Assembly: GCA_001414345.1 (NCBI GenBank) | Contig: LLCB01000739.1 | Span: forward strand, 1-10,323 | Reading direction: 5' to 3' | Source: Hymenoscyphus infarciens | Taxonomy: Eukaryota > Ascomycota > Leotiomycetes > Helotiales > Helotiaceae | Length of the DNA stretch: 10,323 nucleotides | Shown: positions 1 to 6,371 of the stretch, piece after piece | Position numbering within the stretch: position 1 is the stretch's first letter | Layout: the number at the start of each line of letters is the position of its first letter | Translations under genes and position numbers: made by a program | Notes under the pieces: generated by a model | The model's database searches: none | What the model saw: the letters and a program-made list of their open reading frames with translations, nothing else | What the model was told of the DNA's origin: nothing

Positions 1-240
1 CTAGAAGTATACTAGAAGGATATAGAAGAGGCATTTTACTATATTAGATTAGCTCTAAATTAAGTCTAATTAAGAAGAGAAGAACTTACTTTTATATATA
101 TATATATAATATATATATATATTCTAGGAGATAAGTTAGTATATAAGGATATACCTAATTAGAAAGTATTCTTACTATTTATATTATTTAGATAAAAAGA
201 AAAGAAGAAGAGAAGTTAGAATTAGAGAAAAGTCGTCTAC
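1..240 (+). pseudogene. Degraded 3' coding remnant of a plus-strand LTR retrotransposon (E1)
   Basis: Frame 1 reads as a charged, helical-looking segment (ending IRLALN, then RREELT), passes through a TA repeat, and continues with GDKLVYKDI and a basic stretch (KEKKR). Its stops are TAA/TAG of the type RIP makes from CAA/CAG. A helical stretch followed by a GDK motif is loosely like the C-terminal region of Ty3/Gypsy integrases, and the position upstream of a polypurine tract and LTR fits the 3' end of pol. The match is weak: no HHCC, DDE or chromodomain motif is visible, and the left end is cut by the window. It could also be non-coding sequence that happens to read this way. The 3' limit is approximate. 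Confidence 0.3.
93..122. repeat. TA dinucleotide microsatellite
   Basis: This is about 30 bp of alternating T and A with one phase slip near 109. It lies inside the putative E1 coding remnant, and 30 bp keeps the frame. RIP-driven conversion to TpA may have helped create it, followed by slippage. Confidence 0.8.
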
Positions 241-578
241 TAATATACTACTTATAATAATAGCTATTACTTTATAATTATTATTTATTACTTAATAATT
301 ACTATTATAATATATAATAATAATAAGAATATAATAACTCTATAGTAGTATACCGCTTTCTATCTACTAGCTAATTATCAGCTTCTCTTCTATTTATATC
401 CTATTATTATATAGTATATAGTAGTAAACAAAGAGTAATCAGCTCTTAAATAATAATACTACTAGCTACTAACTCTACTACGACTACTAGATACTATAAT
501 AGTAAGATAAGTTATATTCTTTATAATAAAAAGATAAATAATACTCTAATCGACCTAATACTATATTAATTAATAACT
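241..578. other. AT-rich, low-complexity 3' region of element E1
   Basis: I see no convincing reading frame on either strand. The stretch is dominated by TA, TTA and TAA runs (notably 240-340). Its position between a possible pol remnant and the polypurine tract/LTR suggests the 3' untranslated part of E1, but this rests on position only. Confidence 0.4.
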
Positions 579-614
579 AAAGACTTAGAACGAGTCTTTT
601 TAAAAGAGAGAGGA
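579..614 (+). promoter_or_regulatory. Hairpin plus polypurine tract immediately 5' of LTR A1
   Basis: The arms AAAGACT (579-585) and AGTCTTT (593-599) form a 7-bp inverted repeat with a 7-nt loop. They are followed by a 13-nt purine run (602-614, AAAAGAGAGAGGA) that abuts the LTR. A polypurine tract directly before an LTR is where plus-strand DNA synthesis is primed in retrotransposons. This supports reading LTR A1 as the 3' LTR of an element lying to the left. Confidence 0.6.
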
Positions 615-1109
615 TATAATAGCACGTTATCTTAGATTATTATATAATAGCTAGATTATTATATAATAGTACTATCTTAAATTATTAGTATTTATAAAAC
701 TGCTAATACTCTTAAGTAGTGCTAATACCTCTAATACCTCTAGAGCTAAGATTACAAATAACTAATACTTATATAAGTAAAGTACTAAAGGTATTAATAT
801 CTAATATTTATATATAAAAGGGATTAAGGTTTAAATATTATATATTTAGCTTTCTAAAGAATTAGAGGTTATATATTTAGCTTTTTAGCTCTTATTATTT
901 AGTATTAGCTATATTAGATAAGGCTTAGTTATTATTATTATTAGAACTTAGAAGCTTTTAAACTCTTATATATAGACGTTTATATTTAGTATAAAAGAGA
1001 GACAGTTATTGTTTTCTTCTATATTAGTGCCTAGTATCTATATACGTTATTCTACTATACGTACTCCTATATACCTCTACTATAGTTATATATATTTCGT
1101 GCTATTATA
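615..1109 (+). repeat. LTR A1, probable 3' LTR of element E1
   Basis: This 495-bp direct repeat of 5412-5907 aligns from end to end. Most differences are C-to-T or G-to-A, with a few transversions and one small indel near 960. It starts TATAATAGCA and ends TGCTATTATA, the RIP-altered forms of the terminal inverted repeat TGTGATAGCA/TGCTATCACA inferred from LTR A2. This copy is more heavily mutated than A2. The flanking 5-mers (610-614 GAGGA and 1110-1114 GTTAA) do not match, as expected if the rest of its element lies to the left. The sequence after it differs from the leader that follows LTR A2, which argues against a 5' LTR. A solo LTR remains possible. Confidence 0.88.
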
Positions 1110-1425
1110 GTTAAGAGCTTACTTTAAGAGTATACTAATTTACATCTAATTTAAAGAATAAAAAAAGAACTTCTAGCTTAGCTAGAAGTAAAAAGAGAGT
1201 AAAGAATATAAGACTCTTATTAGAGTTAGTAGAGTTTTAAGTAGTTAAAGACGAAGTTGTTTCTAATTATCGAGTTTTCGCTATCTAAAGTTTAGAATAA
1301 TAAAAAGAGTAGTTTTAGCTAGTTAAAAGAGTTTATTACCGAATGTTAAAAACGCTGTCCGAAGTTTAGGATAATAAAAGAAGCAGTTCTAGCTAGTTAA
1401 ATAAAGTTAATACCAAAGTTGTCGT
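1110..1425. repeat. Tandem ~74-bp repeats and a palindrome in the truncated downstream part of element E3
   Basis: About 2.6 copies of a 74-bp unit lie between roughly 1226 and 1431. Copies beginning AAGTTTAG at 1288 and 1362 match over about 58 bp (shared core CTAGCTAGTTAAA-like), and a partial copy precedes them. The period is not a multiple of three, so the repeat is unlikely to be coding. At 1169-1189 there is a perfect inverted repeat (ACTTCTAGC, TTA, GCTAGAAGT) flanked by A-rich tracts. The segment lies downstream of the E3 gag remnant in minus-strand sense and ends abruptly at LTR A1. No other gene is visible. Confidence 0.6.
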
Positions 1426-2435
1426 ATTACCTTATTCCCTTCTAAATCAGGGTACTTAAGAACTTATTTATCTTTCGATTCCGATTCCACTTTAGAAGAG
1501 GTAGAAGATTCGCTATTAGATCGTAGAGAGTTTAGAAAGAGGGTATTTTAGACCGAAGTACGTAACTTAGCGTTTTAGTATATCTCCTTATCTAAAGCTA
1601 AAAGATTAGCTACTATTTTAATAAAGTTATAGTTCTATTATCTCTTTTTTAAAGTAGCTAAGTTTTAGAGCTATAGTATAATCTTATCTTATATTTAAAA
1701 GAACTATTCTAATTCTAGTATATCTCTAAGTATAGCTATACTCGAAAAGCAACTTTTAAAATTAGTAAAAGTTTCTCTAGCGTCTTCTTATTCTATTTAT
1801 AAGGATCTAAAAGCATTCTAAGCATCTTCTATTTTATAACTAGTTAAAAAGTAGGTATCTAAAAGAGTAACTATATCTTCTTAATCTTTAAAAGCAAGGT
1901 CTAACTCTAACTCGTATCTAGGCTCTAGGTAGTTCCTAGCTAGTCCGGTTATTATACTCTAAATAAGAGCTTTTCAGGTTAGAGAGGAGTTATAATAATC
2001 GGTATTTATAGAGAGTCTATTATATACTAATATCTTCTATTATTAGTATATAGGTAAAATGCCGTTATCTAAAGGTTCGATCTTTTTAGTTATCTTACTT
2101 TTTTATCGAGGTTAGAGAGTATTTAAAGAGGCTTTAGTACCGTGTTAGATAAGAATAGAATATTAGAAGGTATTAGAGACAGCTACGTCTCTTTACTAAA
2201 AGAGGTATAAATTTAGACTTAGAAGTAGAAGAGAGTTTAATTAAGAAGGGTTTAGAGATAAAGCGAGTTAACTTTAAAATATAAGCTTACTTACTCTCTT
2301 TTCTAGCTTAGCTAGCTAATCCTTTATTTCTTAATTTTCTACTTCTAAAGCTTATATAACCGACTATATCTAGTCTAAATTTAAGAAGTCTCGCTTATCT
2401 TTATTCTTTTATTAAGATCTTCTAGATCTTAGTAT
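1426..2435 (-). pseudogene. gag: RIP-degraded gag of minus-strand Ty3/Gypsy element E3
   Basis: Gag is the structural protein of the virus-like particle. On the minus strand one frame stays open in phase for about 330 codons from an ATA at 2435-2433, probably an ATG changed by RIP. It is broken only by codons of RIP type (TAA/TAG), plus one TGA that fits CGA-to-TGA. Near the N terminus is a Q/E/K/L-rich, coiled-coil-like stretch (IQALEVEN..., KLEKRV once stops are read as Gln). The capsid-like core follows, with GLARNYLEP, TLLDTYFLTSYK and FKSCFSSIAILRDI around codons 165-235, then a Ser-rich tail (SESSTSSKVESE). The core and spacing match the E2 gag at 6372. Unlike E2, I see no CX2CX4HX4C zinc knuckle after the tail. 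The C-terminal limit is uncertain. A plus-strand frame across the same stretch also looks protein-like but is a shadow. Confidence 0.8.
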
Positions 2436-2910
2436 ATAGATACTATTTAGATAGCTTTTAGAAAGGTGTCTTTTAATAAGAGAAGTAGCTCTAAAAGATG
2501 TTTATTACTTAACGCTATTTAGTAGAACTATTAACATAATATCGAATTAGAGAGAGGAGAGAGTAAGAGTAGATTCAGAAGCCTTTATAATAACTATAGT
2601 AAGTCGACTTATTCACTAAACCTATATATAGTAGTCTCTATATAGAGAGGGTTATTAGAAGCCTTAGAGACACTTAGCGTATCCCGCTTCCTTAATATAT
2701 AAAATACGCTTTTTACTAGCTGTCTATATAGATACTAAACCCTAGTATTACTAGCCGTCTAGGAGATCTCTAGAATCCCAGCTATTTAAGAAGTTACTAT
2801 AACTAATCCGATTCTAGGCTAAGTCGAATTTGAAATAAAATATATAGCGAACGTACTCGAAAGAGATATTATAAATGCTATTACTAGCGAAGTAGAGTTT
2901 TTCCTTTTTA
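2436..2910 (-). other. 5' leader of element E3, between LTR B1 and gag
   Basis: This untranslated stretch of about 475 bp separates LTR B1 from the E3 gag start and resembles the 464-bp E2 leader (5908-6371) in length and sequence. On the minus strand it begins TAAAAAGGAAAAACTC, followed by CTTCGCTAGT about 19 bp from the LTR, the same offset as in E2. An 18-19-nt block, ATCTATATAGACAGCTAGT, lies 178 bp from the LTR (175 bp in E2). The region should hold the primer-binding site and any packaging signal. I could not match the first bases to a known tRNA 3' end. Confidence 0.75.
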
Positions 2911-3221
2911 TATAATAGTATAAAATATATACTACTATAAAAGAGGTATATAAGAGTACGTTTGGCAGAATAACATATATAGATACTAGGCTCTAATATA
3001 GAAGAAAAGGAAAAACTATCTCTCTTCTACTCTAGGAGTAGGCTGCTATATATAAGAGGTTCGGACTAAAAGGTCTAGAACCGACTAATGTTATACGTCG
3101 GCTAATATAAAAGCTTAAACCTACGTAACCTTTCTAAAATAGATAATATAAGATAATAACTACTGAAACCCTATATATAGCAGGTACTTCTAGCTATCTA
3201 GGATAACGGTATACTATTATA
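2911..3221 (-). repeat. LTR B1, 5' LTR of minus-strand element E3
   Basis: This 311-bp copy is repeated in the same orientation at 4069-4377. Both ends read TATAATAGTA/TACTATTATA, RIP-altered from a TGTAATAGCA/TGCTATTACA-type terminal inverted repeat. The leader conserved with E2 starts next to its left end, which fixes it as a 5' LTR reading leftward. Read on the minus strand, its last ~108 bp (plus-strand 2911-3018) closely match the last ~108 bp of LTR A, and its first ~25 bp match the LTR A start. It contains a small palindrome at 3028-3042 (CTACTC, TAG, GAGTAG) and GC-richer inverted repeats around 3058-3101. Confidence 0.85.
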
Positions 3222-4068
3222 ACCTAGTTACTATTACTAAGTTCTTTTATATACTATTAGTAGCTTAGCTACTAATAAAGTATATATAAAAGTAATATAT
3301 CTCCTATTTATAAAGTAGATATAGTATATAATATCTAATAATAAAAGAAGAATAATATAGATAGTTACTACTACTTAGTTCATATAAATATTATTAGTAG
3401 CTTAGCTACTAATAAAGTATATATAAAGGTATTTATATATTTCTTACTTATAAAGTAGATATATTATATAATAACTATTAATAAAAGAAGAATAATATAG
3501 ATAGTTACTACTACTTAGTTCTTCTATATACTATTAGTAGCTTAACTATAAATAAAGTATTTATAAAAGTTAATATATAATTATAACTTATAAAGTAGAT
3601 ATAATATATAATAACTATTAATAAAAGAAGAATAACTTACTTAGTAACTATTACTAAGTTCTTTTATATAATATTAGTAGCTTAGCTACTAATAAAGTAT
3701 ATATAAAACTAAATAAATATTTACTACTTATAAAGTAAATATAATATATAATAACTATTTATAGAAGAAGAATAATATAGATAGTTACTACTACTTAGTT
3801 CTTATAAATACTATTAATAGCTTAGCTATTAATAAAGTATATATAAAAGTAATATATAATTATAACTTATAAAGTAGATATAATATATAATAACTATTAA
3901 TAAAAGAAGAATAACTTACTTAGTAACTATTACTAAGTTCTTTTATATACTATTAGTAGCTTAGCTACTAATAAAGTATATATAAAACTAAATAAATATT
4001 TACTACTTATAAAGTATATATAGTATATAATAACTATTAATAAAAGAAGAATAACTTACCTAGTTACT
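3222..4068. repeat. Six-unit tandem array (137-140 bp units) between two B-type LTRs
   Basis: The landmark AGCTTAGCT/AGCTTAACT recurs at 3262, 3399, 3539, 3679, 3819 and 3958, giving periods of 137, 140, 140, 140 and 139 bp. Each unit carries an AT-rich palindrome (ATTAGTAGCTTAGCTACTAAT in the best copies), a shared box CTTATAAAGTAGATAT, and AATAAAAGAAGAATAA near its end. Units 3 and 5, and units 4 and 6, are most alike, so a ~279-bp dimer is duplicated. Two junction types occur: one with GATAGTTACTACTACTTAG and one with CTTAGTAACTATTACTAAG (an inverted repeat). The array abuts both LTRs, with ACCTAGTTACT at each edge. No reading frame is convincing. It behaves like a small satellite. Confidence 0.9.
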
Positions 4069-4377
4069 TATAATAGCACGAAATATACACTACTATAAAA
4101 GAGGTATATAGGAGTGCGTTCAGTAGAATAACATACGTAGATACTAGGCTCTAATATAGAAGAAAAGGAAAAACTATCTCTCTTCTACTCTAGGAGTAGG
4201 CTGCTATATATAAGAGGTTTAGATAGTATAAAAGAGTCTAAAACCGAATAACCTCGGCTAATACAAAAGCTCAAACCTACGTAACCTTTCTAAAACAGAT
4301 AATATAAGATAATAACTACTGAAACTCTATATATAGCAGGTACTCCTAGCTATCTAGGATAATAGTATTATAGTATA
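4069..4377 (-). repeat. LTR B2, second B-type LTR
   Basis: This copy is about 309 bp and is a direct repeat of LTR B1. The LTR-proximal and central parts are near-identical (CTAATATAGAAGAAAAGGA through AGGAGTAGGCTGC). Positions 4216-4255 differ from 3058-3100 by more than transitions, including loss of the B1 inverted repeats, and the right terminus is altered (TTATAGTATA instead of TACTATTATA). On its left side it has the tandem array instead of a leader. On its right there is no polypyrimidine run that would mark a minus-strand polypurine tract. It therefore looks like a solo or rearranged LTR of the same subfamily rather than the partner of B1. Confidence 0.8.
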
Positions 4378-4615
4378 AGAGATAGATTATAGATTAGGAG
4401 CTTATAGCTAGGCTCGATGAAATACGTGAAAGTAATCTCTTATATAGTATAGTAATAAACGTCTAAAGAGAGAAGAGGAGAGTATAGAGCACTCGTACTA
4501 TCTATATCTATAGGTCCGCTACTAGTATAGTTACGTATTCTTCCTATAATATACTCTTCTTAAAAAAGCGTCTTTCTCTAAAGTTATAAAAAGAGATACT
4601 AAATATAAGTTAATA
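4378..4615. other. Gap between LTR B2 and a minus-strand pseudogene
   Basis: No gene is visible here. Arms ATAAGAGAT (4375-4383) and ATCTCTTAT (4435-4443) form a 9-bp inverted repeat straddling the LTR B2 edge. Inside it, about 4405-4430, is a short patch that retains TpG and CpG (GATGAAATACGTGAAAG) and so looks less mutated than its surroundings. The rest is AT-rich with a purine-rich run at about 4460-4482. Confidence 0.45.
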
Positions 4616-5410
4616 TTAGGCCTTATTTAGCTCCTTATCCTTTAACTTCTCTATAGTATCTTCTAATCTATTCTTATTCTTCTCTATATCGTCCTCTTCT
4701 TTATCCTTATCCTCTAATTTATTAAAAAATCTATTATTAGAGTTCGGTGTCTTAGCTATAGTTATCTTATTATAGATGTTAATTCTATAGTATAGGATAG
4801 CTAATCGTTACTTCTTAGCTTCTATCTCCTAAGCCTTTATTTAATCTATAGTAGTTGTAATTAGTTATATAACCTTATAGTAGATACTATCTACTTAAAT
4901 CTATAGAATGTAGTTAGTAGTATATAAATTTTAACCGCCGTCCTAGATAACCTAAGAAGTAGTAGAAGCGTTAGCTATATAAATAATAAGATTTAGTTAT
5001 TTTAGAGTAATCTTTAACTTAATTAGTTTATCTATAAGTAGATAAAAGAAAAATATAAGAGTATTTATAGTAAAATCGCTCTTAATAAGCTTTATCTTAG
5101 CACCTTTAAGTATAGCTCTATATACCTTACCTATAGGTCCTTTTACTAGTATATTAATAAGTTCCTTCTTAGAGAATAGACATTTAATACTATATTAAAT
5201 CTATAGAGCTAGGACGATTAATCGTACTCTATAGTATAACTTATTCTTACTAACATTAGTTATAATATACTTATTAGAGAACTAGGCGTAGTATAAGTCC
5301 TTTTAGAGAATGTCTAGCTTATTTATAAAGTTAAAGTATATAATATATAGCTTAAAGACCTATTTATTAAAGGTATTAGGTATATAAGAGACTAGAGCCT
5401 TAGCTAGAGA
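4616..5410 (-). pseudogene. Unrecognised minus-strand reading frame, RIP-degraded and cut by LTR A2
   Basis: One minus-strand frame runs about 264 codons in phase from the edge of LTR A2 to TAA at 4618-4616. Its ~15 internal stops are all TAA/TAG, explicable as Gln or Trp codons changed by RIP. The predicted protein is Lys/Ile/Leu-rich (for example KKELINILVKGPIGKVYRAI near the middle) and ends in a charged, coiled-coil-like tail (EDKDKEEDDIEKNKNRLEDT). The plus-strand alternative is a hydrophobic string without protein character. I recognise no family. The N-terminal part is missing because E2's LTR begins 2 bp upstream, so the gene or older transposon ORF was probably split by that insertion. 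The stop density is only modestly below what this base composition gives by chance, so coding status is likely, not certain. Confidence 0.5.
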
Positions 5411-5411
5411 A

Positions 5412-5907
5412 TGTGATAGCATACTATCCTAGATTATTATATAACAGCTAGATTATCATATGATAGTACTATTCTGAATTGTCGGCATTCGTAAAACTGC
5501 TAATACCTCTAAGCAGTGCTAATATCTCTAATACCTCTAGGGCTAAGATTACGAATAACTAATACTTATGTAAGCGAAGTGTTAAAGGTATTAATATCTA
5601 ATATTTATATACAGAAGGGATTAAGGGTTAGATATTATATATTTAGCTTTCTAAAGGTTTAGAGGTTATATATTTAGCTTTTTAGCTCTTATTATTTAGT
5701 ATTAGCTATATTAGACAGGGCTTAGTTATTATTATTATTAGAACTTAGAAGCTTCTAACCTTCTTATATATAGACGATTATATTTAGTATAGTAGAGAGA
5801 TAGTTATTATTTTCTTCTATATTAGAGCCTAGTATCTATATACGTTATTCTGCTATACGTACTCCTATATACCTCTACTATAGTTATATATATTTCGTGC
5901 TATTATA
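5412..5907 (+). repeat. LTR A2, 5' LTR of Ty3/Gypsy element E2
   Basis: This 496-bp LTR starts TGTGATAGCA and ends TGCTATTATA, the last bases being RIP-changed from TGCTATCACA, giving a 10-bp terminal inverted repeat. It is a direct repeat of 615-1109. It keeps more CpA, TpG and CpG than A1 (for example TGATAGTACTATTCTGAATTG near 5460), so it is the less mutated copy. A leader, gag and pol follow in the same orientation, which makes it a 5' LTR. Its last ~107 bp (5801-5907) match LTR B. The preceding 5-mer GAGAA (5407-5411) is the candidate target-site duplication, whose partner should lie beyond the window. A TATA-like string lies near 5606-5620. Confidence 0.93.
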
Positions 5908-6371
5908 TAAAAACAATAACTCTTCTTCGCTAGTGACGGCCTTAATAATATCTCTTTTCGAGCTTGTCGCTACTTCTTATTTAGAAGTCGATTTATACTC
6001 GATTTAGAATATTATAACGACATCCTTATATAGCTAGGTAATTAGAGACTACCTAGATAGCTAGTAATAGTAGAGTTTATTATCTATATAGACAGCTAGT
6101 GTAAATCGTGTTTAAGTATATGTTAAGGGATTAGAATACGCTAAGTATTTCTCGAGAGTCCTAATAACCCTAGATTTGGTGAATAAGCTAACTTATAATA
6201 GTTATCTAGAAGGCTTTTGAATCTAATCCTACCCTCTCTCTTAATTTGATATTTAATATATTAGAATCTAGAGCGACCCCTAGTCCCTCCTAAGCTTCGC
6301 TCTTAAGCGTAGAGCGCCCTCTTAGAGAATAAAGTCAAGCTCTTACTAAAAGGTCTCTAACTTAGTACTAT
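5908..6371 (+). other. 5' leader of element E2
   Basis: This 464-bp untranslated region lies between LTR A2 and the gag start. It begins TAAAAACAATAACTC, then CTTCGCTAGT at 5925-5934 and ATCTATATAGACAGCTAGT at 6082-6100. Both blocks occur at matching offsets in the E3 leader on the other strand. The primer-binding site should lie in the first bases, but I could not match it to a tRNA. Around 6250-6330 the sequence is comparatively rich in CG and CCC runs, so it is less eroded than its neighbours. Confidence 0.7.

Noticed and set aside
1469..2910. A long plus-strand frame with RIP-type stops that looked protein-like
   Set aside because: The minus strand of the same region carries a gag that aligns with the E2 gag in sequence and spacing, so the plus-strand frame is its shadow.
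3222..4068. CRISPR array
   Set aside because: Units are ~140 bp, similar throughout, with no short constant repeats separating unique spacers, no cas genes, and a eukaryotic transposon context.
2911..4377. A compact terminal-repeat retrotransposon (TRIM-like) made of B1, array and B2
   Set aside because: The E2-like leader and gag follow B1 on the outside, so B1 is the 5' LTR of E3. B1 and B2 also differ internally by more than transitions, and no polypurine tract borders B2.
4378..4450. Possible tRNA-like fold next to LTR B2
   Set aside because: There is a 9-bp inverted repeat but no cloverleaf, A-box, B-box or anticodon arm.
615..5907. A single element bounded by the two A-type LTRs
   Set aside because: The sequence after A1 is not the leader, A2 is followed by leader, gag and pol, and the interval contains minus-strand elements. 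Flanking 5-mers do not match.
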